From Vibrio pelagius (GTDB taxonomy: Bacteria; Pseudomonadota; Gammaproteobacteria; Enterobacterales; Vibrionaceae): DNA of 64,000 bases. The notes under the pieces are model-generated. The model worked only from the letters and a program-made list of their open reading frames with translations, ran no database searches and was not told where the DNA came from. The position numbers and the translations under genes are program-made. Position 1 is the first letter of the stretch, and the number at the start of each line of letters is the position of its first letter. Shown piece after piece: positions 1 through 9,735 of the stretch. The stretch covers positions 1 to 64,000 of the forward strand of contig NZ_AP025504.1 of NCBI RefSeq assembly GCF_024347575.1. Direction: 5' to 3'.

Positions 1-55
1 CACGCGAGTGGCTTTTTTGTTCGAACCACGAAACCTAGGTTAGGCGGTGTTGGTA

Positions 56-1642
56 TTAAGCGATGCCTTGCTCTTTTGCCATTTGCGTCGCTATCTTAGG
101 TGCGTGCCATAAACATGGCAGTAAGATAAATGATACAGGAACAGCGGTAATCACAATGAACGACTGCAGAGCAGAAATACCGCCAGAACCCATAGAGATA
201 AGAGCAATAGCTACCGCACCCATAACAACTCCCCAAAAGGTACGTACTGCTGCATTTGGCTCCGTTGTACCTGTCATCACGACACTTATTGTGTAGGTCA
301 TTGAGTCCCCCGTCGTTACGATGAACGTGGTAGTGAGGATAAGGAATAGAATCGCGATCAGAGTCGGGAATGGAAGTTGCGCAGTAATAGCGAGCAGCAC
401 AGCCGGAAGGTTGAAACCTTCGAATGCATCAGAAATTACGCCTGGATTTTCTAACTCAAACGCTAAGCCACTGCCGCCAACAATGCTGAACCAGAAACAG
501 GTGACGAGGGGAGCAACGATACTAATAGAAACCATCATTTGGCGAATGGTGCGCCCGCGTGAAATGCGAGCAATGAAAATAGCCATCATTGGGCCATAAC
601 CTAAGAACCAACCCCAGAAGAATACCGTCCAGCCACCAAGCCATGTGGTATCTTGACGATAAAGTGCCATAGGGATGAAGTTATCGACCATTTCTCCCAT
701 GCCTTGCAGGTAGCCGTCTACGATAAAGCTCGTTGGACCTACAACTAAGATGTAACCGATTAAGCACACTGATAAGATGATGTTATAGCGGCTAACCAGT
801 TGGATGCCTTTATTCACGCCACTCAATGCGGACAAGGTATACATGGCAATAGCAAACAGAATAACGGCACTTTGTGTAGCAAAGCTGTCTGAGATGCCAA
901 ACAGTTCACTTAACGCATAGCTGATTTGAAGTCCTAAGAATCCAATTGGACCGATAGTCCCAGCTGCCACAGCAACAATACTGCACGCGTCGACCACATT
1001 CCCAATCCAGCTATTAATTGCCCTATCGCCAAGCACAGGGTAAAGAAGAGTCCGAGGTTTTAGAGGAAGCCCCTTATCGTAGTGTAGGTGCATCAGCACG
1101 ATAGAGGATAAGCCACCTAAGATTGCCCAAGCAAGAAAACCCCAGTGCATGAAAGACTGTGAGAGCGCGTTGAGTGCTTTAGTTTGTGGATCTGTTTCAT
1201 CATAAAAAGGTGGAGCAGAAACAAAGTGGGCGATAGGTTCAGCTGCAGCCCAGAATACACCACCACCGGCAAGTAAGGTACAGAGAACTATCGACATCCA
1301 TTTGAACGTGGACATTTCTGGTAGGGCAAGTGCTCCTAATCGAACTTGCCCTGTACGGCCCAGTGCTAGCACCAAACCGAGAATAAAATTGAGCAGCAAG
1401 AGCACTTGCCAATAAGCGCCGAACCACTGGGTTGAGTAGTTAAAACCGATATTGACCAGCTCAGATAAAGCTGAAGTATTGGTAAAAGCAAGAACGACAA
1501 AGAGAGTTAAAAAACTGCCGCTTAGCCAGAACACTGGGTTTCCGAGTTCTAGTTTTTCACCCAAAGATTGGGCTTTAGTGAAGTTGATAGAAGTAGATTC
1601 TGCGTTGATGTTTTCGTTGGCGACTTGCGTCAAGTTAGACAT
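56..1642 (-). CDS. BCCT-family betaine/carnitine/choline transporter
   Basis: Inner-membrane secondary transporter of the betaine-carnitine-choline family, importing trimethylammonium osmolytes with Na+ or H+. The protein is about 528 residues with some twelve hydrophobic segments. The stretch WTVFFWGWFLGYGPMMAIF near residue 345 matches the Trp-rich BCCT signature around TM8, and it is followed by the RISRGRT loop typical of the family. I chose the ATG at 1642 (MSNLTQ) over the upstream in-frame ATG at 1696 because a GAAGA Shine-Dalgarno-like stretch lies just before it and the extra 18 residues look non-coding. The C-terminal tail is short, so strong osmosensing through a long tail (as in BetP) is not expected. 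The substrate cannot be told from sequence by eye. A hairpin that might be its terminator is cut by the window start. Confidence 0.9.
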   Translation of the reverse strand: MSNLTQVANENINAESTSINFTKAQSLGEKLELGNPVFWLSGSFLTLFVVLAFTNTSALSELVNIGFNYSTQWFGAYWQVLLLLNFILGLVLALGRTGQVRLGALALPEMSTFKWMSIVLCTLLAGGGVFWAAAEPIAHFVSAPPFYDETDPQTKALNALSQSFMHWGFLAWAILGGLSSIVLMHLHYDKGLPLKPRTLLYPVLGDRAINSWIGNVVDACSIVAVAAGTIGPIGFLGLQISYALSELFGISDSFATQSAVILFAIAMYTLSALSGVNKGIQLVSRYNIILSVCLIGYILVVGPTSFIVDGYLQGMGEMVDNFIPMALYRQDTTWLGGWTVFFWGWFLGYGPMMAIFIARISRGRTIRQMMVSISIVAPLVTCFWFSIVGGSGLAFELENPGVISDAFEGFNLPAVLLAITAQLPFPTLIAILFLILTTTFIVTTGDSMTYTISVVMTGTTEPNAAVRTFWGVVMGAVAIALISMGSGGISALQSFIVITAVPVSFILLPCLWHAPKIATQMAKEQGIA

Positions 1643-2090
1643 TATTTCTTCGCTATATTTGGCCGTGAGGCCTGTGTATTTCCCGCACATCTCCATTTTA
1701 AAATGTGAGGTTCGTCAAAAAAGCCGCAAATCCTAACATATCTGTCACTAGAAAGTCGGCGAATTGCAAAAAGAAATTCATTCCTTCAATAAATCTATCC
1801 TTTTTGGTTACTTTGAATGCAGTTTATCCATGTGAACTTGTGGTTTTGGGTGTGGTAAGCCGTTATTTTTTAGGTTATCGAAATAAATTTATTATTAGTT
1901 GTTGGTGCAAAATAAGTGTCGAGTTCTTGCAGAGTGTAAGCAATTAATTGCGAGTCATTTTATAAATAGTGAATGTTATCAGTGCGCGACTAGCTTTGTT
2001 GCCTAAAGTTGTTTTGCGAAGAGATTTAAGTGGTCGTGCGAATACGATCGAAATTAAACACCTTGAAACAACAACTTAAGGGATACACAA
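1643..2090. other. Intergenic region between BCCT gene and chitodextrinase
   Basis: Divergent promoter region of about 450 bases, AT-rich. Short open frames here lack a ribosome site and family resemblance. Just before the chitodextrinase ATG there is an AAGGGAT Shine-Dalgarno sequence. I see no clear CRP site or riboswitch. Confidence 0.5.
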
Positions 2091-5000
2091 ATGCACCTAA
2101 ACCAAGGAAGAGTGACCAAAAAGGTTTTTACACTCAGTACTCTCACCGCGTCATGCTTAATGGCGTTCAACAGCTACGCGGCTGTTGATTGTTCAACGTT
2201 AGAAGCGTGGGATTCAGCCACCGTATACACCGGTGGTGATCAGGTTTCACATGACGGTAGCGCGTATTCAGCGAATTACTGGAATCAAAATAACAACCCG
2301 AGCCAATTCGAGGGTGACTATGCTCAGTGGAAAAAAATTGATGTGTGTAGTGAAGGCGGAGGTACGCCAAATGAAGCACCAACCGCTTCGTTAACAGCGC
2401 CAACTGCGTCCGATGTGATCATTGAGGGCGACAATGTCATCTTAAGTGCAATGGCACTCGATACTGATGGTAGTGTTGCTTCGGTCGAATTCTTTGTCGA
2501 TGGTGCATCTGTCGCACTAGTAACAACGGCACCATTTGAGGCAGCTTGGGCTGCAGTATCGGGTAATCATCGAGTTTCAGTTGTCGCAACAGATAATGAA
2601 GGTGCAGCGAGTGTCGTAAGTGCGGTATCCATTTCTGTTGACTCACAGCAACCTGGCAATGAAGCGCCAACGGTATCAGTTGCACTTTCAACGGCTTCTG
2701 TTGATGTAGGTGGTGTGGTTACACTCACTGCAGCAGCTGCAGACAGTGATGGTACGGTTGATAAAGTCGATTTTTATGTGGCAGGTTCTTTAGTTGGAAC
2801 GGCTGCAACAAGCCCGTATACGCTTGACTACACAACCACTCAAGCAGGTACTTTGTCTGTTTACGCCAAAGCGACCGACGATCAAGGCGCAACAACGGAT
2901 TCAGCTTTGGCTTCTTTGAAGGTGAACGGTGCTCCAACGGTGAGTACATGTCGTCCTGATGGCTTGTATCAAACGCAGGGCGTCGATGTTCCTTACTGTA
3001 CAATCTACGATGATGAAGGCCGAGAGAAAATGGGCGCGGATCATCCTCGTCGTGTGATTGGTTACTTCACGAGCTGGCGTGCAGGGGACGACCCACAAGC
3101 GGCTTACTTAGTGAATGACATTCCTTGGGAACAACTCACACACATTAACTACGCGTTCGTGAGCATCGGTTCAGATGGCAAAGTGAATGTTGGTGATGTA
3201 AATGATCCAAATAATGTGGTCGTAGGGAAAGAGTGGCCAGGAGTAGAGGTTGACCCGGCATTAGGCTTTAAAGGTCACTTTGGTGCGCTCGCTACCGCGA
3301 AGAAAAAACACGGTGTTAAGACGTTGATCTCAATTGGTGGCTGGGCTGAGACTGGCGGTCACTTTGCCACAGACGGCAGCCGTGTTGCTGATGGTGGCTT
3401 CTACACCATGACGACCAATGCTGATGGTTCAATTAACCATCAAGGTATCGAAACATTCGCGACGTCAGCCGTTGAAATGCTGCGTAAGTACCAGTTCGAC
3501 GGTCTAGATATCGATTATGAGTATCCAACCTCAATGGCAGGCGCGGGTAACCCATACGACAAAGACTTCATGGAACCACGTCGCCAGTACCTATGGGCTT
3601 CGTACCAAGTGTTGATGAAAGTGCTACGTGAGAAGCTTGATGTGGCGTCTGCTGAAGATGGAACACACTACATGTTGACTATCGCGGCACCTTCTTCTGG
3701 TTACCTGTTGCGTGGTATGGAAACATTCGATGTCACTCAATATCTTGATTACGTGAACATCATGTCTTACGACCTTCACGGTGCTTGGAACGACCACGTT
3801 GGCCATAACGCTGCCTTGTTTGACACAGGTAAAGATTCAGAGCTAGCCCAGTGGAACGTATACGACACGGCGGCTTATGGCGGTATTGGCTACCTGAATA
3901 CCGATTGGGCTTACCATTACTTCCGTGGTTCAATGCCTGCTGGCCGTATTAATATCGGTGTGCCTTACTACACGCGTGGTTGGCAGGGTGTAACAGGTGG
4001 TGAAAATGGTCTTTGGGGCCGAGCTGCACTGCCTAATCAATCTGAATGTGCTGCTGGTACAGGTGAAGGCGAGAAGAACAACTGTGGTCACGGCGCGATT
4101 GGTATCGATAACATGTGGCACGATACTGACCCTAAAGGAAACGAAATGGGCGCAGGTTCGAACCCTATGTGGCATGCGAAGAACTTAGAGAAAGGCATTT
4201 GGGGTTCTTATGCGGATGCTTACAAGCTTGATCCTGTAAACGATCCAACGGATGTTTTAAGAGGTACTTACACGCGTAACTACGACAGCGTGGCGGTTGC
4301 ACCTTGGCTATGGAATGCTGAAAAAGGCGTGTTCCTTTCTACGGAAGATAAAGAATCTATCAATGTGAAAGCGGACTACGTTATAGACAAAGAAATCGGC
4401 GGCATCATGTTCTGGGAACTGGCTGGCGATTACAACTGTTATGTACTTGACGCAAGTGGCAACCGCACAACGATTGATACCACAGAGCAAGCGTGTAACA
4501 GCGGTAACGGTGAGTTCCACATGGGTAATACTATGACTAAAGCTATCTACGATAAGTTTAAGTCGGCAACCCCATACGGAAACAAAGTCGCGACTGGTGC
4601 AATCCCTACCGAAGCATTAGACATCGCAGTATCGGTTGGCGGCTTCAAAGTTGGTGACCAAAACTACCCAATTAACCCTAAGATCACGTTTACCAATAAT
4701 ACGGGTCAAGCACTGCCTGGCGGTACTGAGTTCCAGTTCGACATTCCAGTATCAGCACCAGATAACGCGAAAGATCAATCTGGTGGTGGCTTGACTGTGA
4801 TTGCTTCGGGGCATACTCGTGCCGATAACATTGGGGGATTAGACGGAACTATGCACCGTGTAGCCTTCACATTACCTGCATGGAAAGAGCTGCCTGCTGG
4901 TGGCGTGTACGAGCTCGACATGGTGTATTACTTACCAATTTCAGGCCCTGCTAATTATGCCGTTAACGTAGGTGGTGTCGATTATGCCTTTAGCTTCGAG

Positions 5001-5252
5001 CAACCAGATTTACCTTTAGGTGATATCAGCTCTGGCGGCGGTAACCCTGGCGATGGTGGCACCAACCCTGGTACTTGTGATACTGCAGGCTTAACTGTGT
5101 ACCCAGATCTGCCTCAGAAAGATTGGGCCGGTAACCCAAGCCACGCAAATACGGGCGATAAAGTGGTTCACAACGGAATCATTTACCAAGCTAACTGGTG
5201 GACAAGCTCAGAGCCGGGTAGTGATGGTAGCTGGACGGTTGTTTGTTCGTGA
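2091..5252 (+). CDS. Chitodextrinase / GH18 chitinase with two chitin-binding modules
   Basis: Secreted or periplasmic endo-acting enzyme cutting chitin oligosaccharides. Order of parts in 1053 residues: signal peptide (1-30, ending NSYA), a CBM5/12-type chitin-binding module with conserved Trp and Tyr (about 33-86), two Ig-like beta-sandwich repeats (about 95-184 and 192-278, both starting EAPT), the GH18 barrel (about 320-830), a chitinase-C-type beta domain (about 865-990), a Gly/Asn-rich linker, and a second CBM5/12 module (about 1008-1053). The catalytic signature DGLDIDYE lies at 470-477, with Glu477 as the expected acid. Length and domain order match Vibrio EndoI chitodextrinase (V. 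furnissii, V. cholerae), described as periplasmic. An AAGGGAT ribosome site precedes the ATG. An ordinary secreted chitinase is the alternative. Confidence 0.93.
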   Translation: MHLNQGRVTKKVFTLSTLTASCLMAFNSYAAVDCSTLEAWDSATVYTGGDQVSHDGSAYSANYWNQNNNPSQFEGDYAQWKKIDVCSEGGGTPNEAPTASLTAPTASDVIIEGDNVILSAMALDTDGSVASVEFFVDGASVALVTTAPFEAAWAAVSGNHRVSVVATDNEGAASVVSAVSISVDSQQPGNEAPTVSVALSTASVDVGGVVTLTAAAADSDGTVDKVDFYVAGSLVGTAATSPYTLDYTTTQAGTLSVYAKATDDQGATTDSALASLKVNGAPTVSTCRPDGLYQTQGVDVPYCTIYDDEGREKMGADHPRRVIGYFTSWRAGDDPQAAYLVNDIPWEQLTHINYAFVSIGSDGKVNVGDVNDPNNVVVGKEWPGVEVDPALGFKGHFGALATAKKKHGVKTLISIGGWAETGGHFATDGSRVADGGFYTMTTNADGSINHQGIETFATSAVEMLRKYQFDGLDIDYEYPTSMAGAGNPYDKDFMEPRRQYLWASYQVLMKVLREKLDVASAEDGTHYMLTIAAPSSGYLLRGMETFDVTQYLDYVNIMSYDLHGAWNDHVGHNAALFDTGKDSELAQWNVYDTAAYGGIGYLNTDWAYHYFRGSMPAGRINIGVPYYTRGWQGVTGGENGLWGRAALPNQSECAAGTGEGEKNNCGHGAIGIDNMWHDTDPKGNEMGAGSNPMWHAKNLEKGIWGSYADAYKLDPVNDPTDVLRGTYTRNYDSVAVAPWLWNAEKGVFLSTEDKESINVKADYVIDKEIGGIMFWELAGDYNCYVLDASGNRTTIDTTEQACNSGNGEFHMGNTMTKAIYDKFKSATPYGNKVATGAIPTEALDIAVSVGGFKVGDQNYPINPKITFTNNTGQALPGGTEFQFDIPVSAPDNAKDQSGGGLTVIASGHTRADNIGGLDGTMHRVAFTLPAWKELPAGGVYELDMVYYLPISGPANYAVNVGGVDYAFSFEQPDLPLGDISSGGGNPGDGGTNPGTCDTAGLTVYPDLPQKDWAGNPSHANTGDKVVHNGIIYQANWWTSSEPGSDGSWTVVCS

Positions 5253-5310
5253 TAGGGGGCTAGGTGTCTCAATGATCATAAATAAATAAAACAAAACTTT
5301 ATATATGAAA

Positions 5311-5342
5311 AAGCCCGAATAAGGTCAATTATTCGGGCTTTC
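5311..5342. terminator. Bidirectional intrinsic terminator
   Basis: A perfect 13-bp stem (AAAGCCCGAATAA pairing with TTATTCGGGCTTT) with a six-base loop lies between the convergent chitodextrinase and small membrane protein genes, with T-rich sequence on either side. Confidence 0.9.
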
Positions 5343-5357
5343 TATTTGATTCTAGTA

Positions 5358-5612
5358 CTAGGCTTTGGCTGCTTTTAACGCTTCCGTTTTTTTTTCTTTT
5401 TGCATTTTAGCTAAGAAATAAATGTTGACGATTGCGATGAAGCCATTGGTTGCTACGACCGGCCATGCATCAATCATTACGCCGTAAGCTGTGAAGAGAG
5501 CACAGCCAATAAAGTTAAGAACACGTAAGCGAACGATGTCTTTCATAGTTAATGAAATCGCAACCATGATAGATGCAGCGTAACCTAAAATTTCAACCAT
5601 ATTAAATTCCAT
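5358..5612 (-). CDS. Small PQ-loop/YgjV-like inner-membrane protein
   Basis: An 84-residue protein with about three hydrophobic helices (roughly 6-22, 31-48, 52-68) and a Lys-rich cytoplasmic tail. The pattern of a repeating small-residue helix pair resembles half of a YgjV-type or SemiSWEET/PQ-loop protein, which function as dimers; YgjV itself is about twice this length. The start at 5612 is favoured by an AGAGGG ribosome site seven bases upstream; an internal ATG at 5600 is possible. It shares a terminator with the convergent chitodextrinase. Whether it moves sugar or anything else is unknown. Confidence 0.7.
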   Translation of the reverse strand: MEFNMVEILGYAASIMVAISLTMKDIVRLRVLNFIGCALFTAYGVMIDAWPVVATNGFIAIVNIYFLAKMQKEKKTEALKAAKA

Positions 5613-6109
5613 TGTTGGACCCTCTTAGTTTTGCCGATACAGTGTCGGTACCAATCCTTCTCTTCATGAGATTATTGAGGAAGCTCCGTGCCTCGAATGG
5701 TCTGGTTTTATTTAACTGGTGCTGACTATAGCAAGCCTTTTTTTGTGATAAAAGCCCCAAAACGAGTGAAAGTGAAGGTTAGCGATTACGCAAACGTTTA
5801 AAAGGTTTTTACGTAATATAATTACTGAATGTGTTGGTGTTGAAAGCAATAGTAGAGCATATATCGCAAAGGCCGCGAGGTATGAGAAATAGATGCCTAG
5901 ACGGGTTGTGTTGATCGTTTATTCAGAGATCGACTCAGTCGATAAAACGATTAAGGAGGTCAATAATATTGACTAAGTAGTTGAACATAATTCGAGCCAT
6001 CCATGAAATTTGTAACTAAAGGTTCATTTGAGTAAAGCAACGTAAAGTTTCGGCGTCTTTTCTGAGTATTTAGCTATACTGAACAAAACGTTAACTCAGG
6101 TTTTATCCA
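5613..6109. other. Intergenic region upstream of dacA-like gene
   Basis: About 500 bases with no credible gene. The distal half holds two near-perfect 15-bp palindromes (listed separately). No recognised promoter elements could be called with confidence. Confidence 0.5.
5914..5973. promoter_or_regulatory. Two tandem 7-1-7 palindromes upstream of dacA-like gene
   Basis: Seen directly: ATCGACT-c-AGTCGAT at 5929-5943, itself inside an outer ATCGTTT/AAACGAT pair (5914-5951), and GTCAATA-a-TATTGAC at 5959-5973. Both are perfect and their centres are 30 bp apart, about three helical turns. They may be operators for a dimeric regulator; no known family is recognised. Confidence 0.5.
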
Positions 6110-7276
6110 ATGAAATTGTTCGCTAAATATTCACTTTCTCTTGTTGGTTTATTGGTTGCGAGTAATGCTGTAATGGCAGCACCAACGATTGTTCCTTCTC
6201 CCCCTAGCCTCGGTGCGAAAGGCTATGTCTTAATGGATTTCAACTCGGGTGAAGTCCTTGTTGAAAATAATGCTCATACAAAACTGAACCCTGCGAGTTT
6301 AACCAAGTTGATGACCAGCTATGTTGCTGGGCAAGAGATGAAACGCGGCAACATTTCAGCAGAAGATAAGGTGAGAATCAGCGAAAACGCGTGGGCAAAG
6401 AATTTTCCTGACTCATCTAAGATGTTCATCGAAGTCAATACCAATGTTGATATGATGGATCTCTACCGCGGCTTGATTGTTCAGTCAGGTAATGACGCGA
6501 GTGTGGCTATTGCTGAACATGTGGCTGGCTCTGAAGGCGCTTTTGTCGATTTAATGAATTCATGGGCTAGCACGCTTCAACTAAACAATACCCACTTTGC
6601 TAACGCACACGGACTTGATGCCGAAGACCTCTACTCAACGCCTTATGATATCGCGTTGTTAGGTCGTGCAATTATTCGTGATCTGCCAGATGTTTATGGT
6701 TTATACAGCGAGCGTTCGTTCAGTTATAACGGCATCACACAGCACAACCGCAATGGTTTATTACGTGATAGAAGTTTGAACGTCGATGGTATGAAAACCG
6801 GTTATACCTCTGGTGCCGGCTATAGCTTAGCAAGTTCTGCAACACAAGGTGAGATGCGTTTGATTGCGGTAGTTATGGGGTCAAGTAGCGTTAAAGGCCG
6901 TGAGTCAGACAGCAAACAGCTATTGAGCTACGGCTTTAGATTCTTCGATACACTGAACCCACATCAAAGTGGAGATTTGATTTCAGAAGAGAAGCTATGG
7001 TTTGGGGAGCAAGACACACTCAAACTGGGTGTTGACCGAGACACTTTCATTACGCTACCAAAAGCAGACGGCAAAAAGCTTTCGGCATCGGTTGAACTGA
7101 CTTCTGACTTAAAAGCACCTATCGAGAAAGGCCAAACCTTAGGTATGGTTCACTACACCGTTGATGGTGAAGATATTAAAACTCAGCCTTTGGTCGCTCT
7201 AGAGTCGGTTCAAGAGGGCAGTTTCTTTAAGCGAATCCTAGATCATATCAAGCTGTTCTTCACTAACTTGTTCTAA
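6110..7276 (+). CDS. D-alanyl-D-alanine carboxypeptidase (PBP5/6 type)
   Basis: Low-molecular-weight penicillin-binding protein that trims the terminal D-Ala from peptidoglycan pentapeptides in the periplasm. Visible in 388 residues: signal peptide (1-23), SLTK catalytic tetrad (Ser63, Lys66), SGN triad (126-128) and KTG triad (229-231), then the beta-rich PBP5 C-terminal domain and a terminal amphipathic segment (SFFKRILDHIKLFFTNLF) that docks such enzymes on the inner membrane. This is the DacA/DacC architecture and full length. Vibrios usually carry a housekeeping dacA elsewhere, so this may be a second paralogue; I therefore leave the symbol blank. It is monocistronic, with a long upstream region carrying two palindromes that may control it. 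Confidence 0.93.
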   Translation: MKLFAKYSLSLVGLLVASNAVMAAPTIVPSPPSLGAKGYVLMDFNSGEVLVENNAHTKLNPASLTKLMTSYVAGQEMKRGNISAEDKVRISENAWAKNFPDSSKMFIEVNTNVDMMDLYRGLIVQSGNDASVAIAEHVAGSEGAFVDLMNSWASTLQLNNTHFANAHGLDAEDLYSTPYDIALLGRAIIRDLPDVYGLYSERSFSYNGITQHNRNGLLRDRSLNVDGMKTGYTSGAGYSLASSATQGEMRLIAVVMGSSSVKGRESDSKQLLSYGFRFFDTLNPHQSGDLISEEKLWFGEQDTLKLGVDRDTFITLPKADGKKLSASVELTSDLKAPIEKGQTLGMVHYTVDGEDIKTQPLVALESVQEGSFFKRILDHIKLFFTNLF

Positions 7277-7310
7277 GTTAGGTTTCGCCTAAATCTTGCC
7301 TGCAGGCTAG

Positions 7311-8999
7311 TTAAAATGCACTGGGCACCTCAAACTCGATCCATTGTCCAGTTGTTGGGTGGACCAGTTTTAAGTAGCCAGCATGTAAGTGCAGACGGTC
7401 GCGTTTATAGCCATAAAGGTCATCGCCCGTAATTGGAGTACCTAAGCCATCAGGATGAGCGCAATGAACACGGAGTTGATGCGTTCGCCCTGTTTTAGGG
7501 TAGAGGTGAACCTTAGTTTTACCTTCACTTCGGCGTACTACTTGCCAATGAGTTTGTGCCTTTTTCCCATACTGATGGCAAACTAGCTGTCTTGGACGGT
7601 CTGTAATGTCGCCTCGTAATGGCAGACTTATATCGCCACTTTCTCCTTGAACATCCCCATCAAGCAGTGCGGTGTAACGTTTCTCGACAGTCCGCTCGAT
7701 AAATTGCTTTTGGATATGGCGGTTGGATTCTGCTGTCAGAGCAAGAATCAACAAACCCGACGTCGACATATCTAGGCGATGTACGATGAGTGGGCCGGTT
7801 GCGTCTGGGTATCGCGCTTTAATCCGAGAGTAGACGGAGTCCTCGATAAATTTACCTGGAACAGACAGGAACTCTGCTGGCTTATTCACTACAACAATCT
7901 CTTTGTCTTCATAAACAATATCAAACTGTTTACCAACCGCTGGGTTCACGATCAAAGGGTTATCCTCTAACGTCATGCCTTCAAGTTGATGCTCTAGAAT
8001 TTCAAAACTTCGGCTCTGACAAACTGGGTATAAATTGCCATGCTGACGTATTTCTTGACGCGGAGGGCGACCCCACCAGAACTCGGCAAGAGCGAGAGGT
8101 TTTAGGTTGTGTCTAAATGCGAAATTCAGAAGTTTTGGAAGGCAGCAATCCCCTGTACCCTCAAGAGCCTCTTTACCGTTCAAAAGCTCCAACAATGATT
8201 TGGTCTGATTGCTCGCATTGAGAAAGTGATAATGCGACAAGCGCTGCTCTTCTAGCCGATCAGCAAGCTCTGCATACTGTTTGCGCTTATCGTGTAATGT
8301 TGTGTTGATTGTGTCTATGTTTGATTGCAGCTCAGCGATCGCTTGTTTCCATTTAACTCTCAGAGCCTTGAGATCGCGCTTCTCTTGGCTGCTCGCAGCG
8401 CCCAATTGTTTGAGAAGGTCGCTACCTTGAGCTGTGCGCTCAAAAGAATCTGGAATTTCCTGCATCGAGGCTTCATAGCTAGCACGTAGAGCGTCTCGTT
8501 CCGTTTTGTTGTTTGCCATTTGTTTCTGGAAGTTGGCAATTTCGGTTGCGGATTGTTCTTTAGCTAGTTCGAGTCTGATATTGAGCTCAGCAAGGTTATG
8601 GAGTTGTTCAAAAGATTCGATCTGTTTAGCTTGTTCTGTTACTTGGTTGATTAAACCGCCACACTCTAACTCGAACCTCGTTTTCTCAAAAGCAGAAGGC
8701 ACAAATTCAATCGAAGACAGCAGGGCAACAAGGCTTTCATCAAGCGCTAACCCTCCATGAGCCGACAAATAACCAAGCTCACCTGTGTTTAGATCCTGCG
8801 TGAGCAATACCGCATAGAGCTGACCAAAAGAGTCTCCATCAACGCCTGCTTTTTGTAGGCGTGATTGCAAATCGAGCATCGCCAACTCACACGTTTTATG
8901 AGGCGCGTAGTAATACGGGAACGTAAAACGATCTGGTAGTGTGTGATGGTCAGCCGGATCTGTAGGCAGTGGCGTGAAGTGCAAAAGACGCTGTGGCAT
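7311..8999 (-). CDS. RluA-family pseudouridine synthase with long N-terminal coiled-coil extension
   Basis: Cytoplasmic enzyme isomerising uridine to pseudouridine in RNA. The catalytic half lies in the C-terminal 220 residues: the RluA motif HRLDMSTSGLL supplies the catalytic Asp, followed by the KTGRTHQLRVH element. Ahead of it are about 340 extra residues, including a Glu/Lys/Gln-rich stretch (about 120-260) likely to form a coiled coil, so at 562 residues it is over twice the size of RluA. No S4 domain is recognisable. Proteins of this layout occur in vibrios and are usually annotated only as RluA-family; the RNA target is unknown. The start at 8999 has no strong ribosome site, so the true start is uncertain. 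Confidence 0.85.
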   Translation of the reverse strand: MPQRLLHFTPLPTDPADHHTLPDRFTFPYYYAPHKTCELAMLDLQSRLQKAGVDGDSFGQLYAVLLTQDLNTGELGYLSAHGGLALDESLVALLSSIEFVPSAFEKTRFELECGGLINQVTEQAKQIESFEQLHNLAELNIRLELAKEQSATEIANFQKQMANNKTERDALRASYEASMQEIPDSFERTAQGSDLLKQLGAASSQEKRDLKALRVKWKQAIAELQSNIDTINTTLHDKRKQYAELADRLEEQRLSHYHFLNASNQTKSLLELLNGKEALEGTGDCCLPKLLNFAFRHNLKPLALAEFWWGRPPRQEIRQHGNLYPVCQSRSFEILEHQLEGMTLEDNPLIVNPAVGKQFDIVYEDKEIVVVNKPAEFLSVPGKFIEDSVYSRIKARYPDATGPLIVHRLDMSTSGLLILALTAESNRHIQKQFIERTVEKRYTALLDGDVQGESGDISLPLRGDITDRPRQLVCHQYGKKAQTHWQVVRRSEGKTKVHLYPKTGRTHQLRVHCAHPDGLGTPITGDDLYGYKRDRLHLHAGYLKLVHPTTGQWIEFEVPSAF

Positions 9000-9108
9000 G
9001 GGATGAACTCATTGACAAACGATAGAGCTCGGTATTGTTGACGAAATGGAGTCAAATGAGAAGCCAAAGCAGCTTTAAAACGTACTTTGGCTTCGAGGTA
9101 GTGGTTAA

Positions 9109-9726
9109 CTAGCTGTGTTTTTGCTCGATCTCATCCGCTTTTTGGAAATTTGGATGAGACTTAAGGCGTTCAGTGTAAGCGACAAGGTTAGGGTAGGCGT
9201 GTGATGCACCAAAGTTATCCATCGCCTCGACAATAAATGACATCATAAAGTCTGCACCGGTAAGAGTCTCTCCAACAAGGTAGCTCTTTCCTTCGAGCGA
9301 TTGCTCTAAGTAAGCCATGATCTTACTGTTTTCGTCTTCAGCATATTGCGCCAAGAAGTTGGTTTCACAACCGTCTTTTGCCACAAAGATCTTAAGTAGA
9401 AGAGGCAGAATGCCTGAGCTTTCTGCAAAGTGAAGCCACTGATTATATTCGAGGTGCTCTTTAGTACCTCTTTGTGGTGCGAGACGACCATTACCGTAGG
9501 TTTCAATTAGGTAATCCGTAATCGCGCCCGACTCAGCAATGATCATGCCTTGATCTTCGATAACTGGTGATTTACCAAGTGGGTGGACAGATTTCAGTTC
9601 TGGCGGTGCCAGAAACGTTACGGAGTCACGCAAGTATGGTTTGATCTGGTAATCAACGCCCAGTTCTTCTAGTAACCAGATAATTCGCTTTGAGCGAGAC
9701 TTATTTAAGTGGTGTAGAGTAATCAT
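9109..9726 (-). CDS. Glutathione S-transferase family protein
   Basis: Cytoplasmic enzyme, 205 residues, full length for a bacterial GST. The N-terminal thioredoxin-like half (about 1-80) shows the PVIEDQGMIIAESGAITDYL segment, with the cis-Pro and the Glu-Ser pair that bind glutathione; the helical C-terminal half follows. It conjugates or reduces electrophiles with glutathione. It lies 9 bases downstream of the curA-like gene on the same strand, so the two almost certainly share a transcript under the NemR-type operator at 10792-10811. That fits a role in clearing reactive electrophiles. The exact substrate is not predictable. Confidence 0.9.
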   Translation of the reverse strand: MITLHHLNKSRSKRIIWLLEELGVDYQIKPYLRDSVTFLAPPELKSVHPLGKSPVIEDQGMIIAESGAITDYLIETYGNGRLAPQRGTKEHLEYNQWLHFAESSGILPLLLKIFVAKDGCETNFLAQYAEDENSKIMAYLEQSLEGKSYLVGETLTGADFMMSFIVEAMDNFGASHAYPNLVAYTERLKSHPNFQKADEIEQKHS

Positions 9727-9735
9727 TGTTATTGC

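Noticed and set aside
1705..1947. 80-residue open frame upstream of the chitodextrinase
   Set aside because: No ribosome site and no domain-like composition; it reads as promoter-region noise between divergent genes.
2001..2090. Cyclic-di-GMP riboswitch upstream of the chitodextrinase
   Set aside because: The leader does not show the conserved GEMM paired helices; only a ribosome site is visible.
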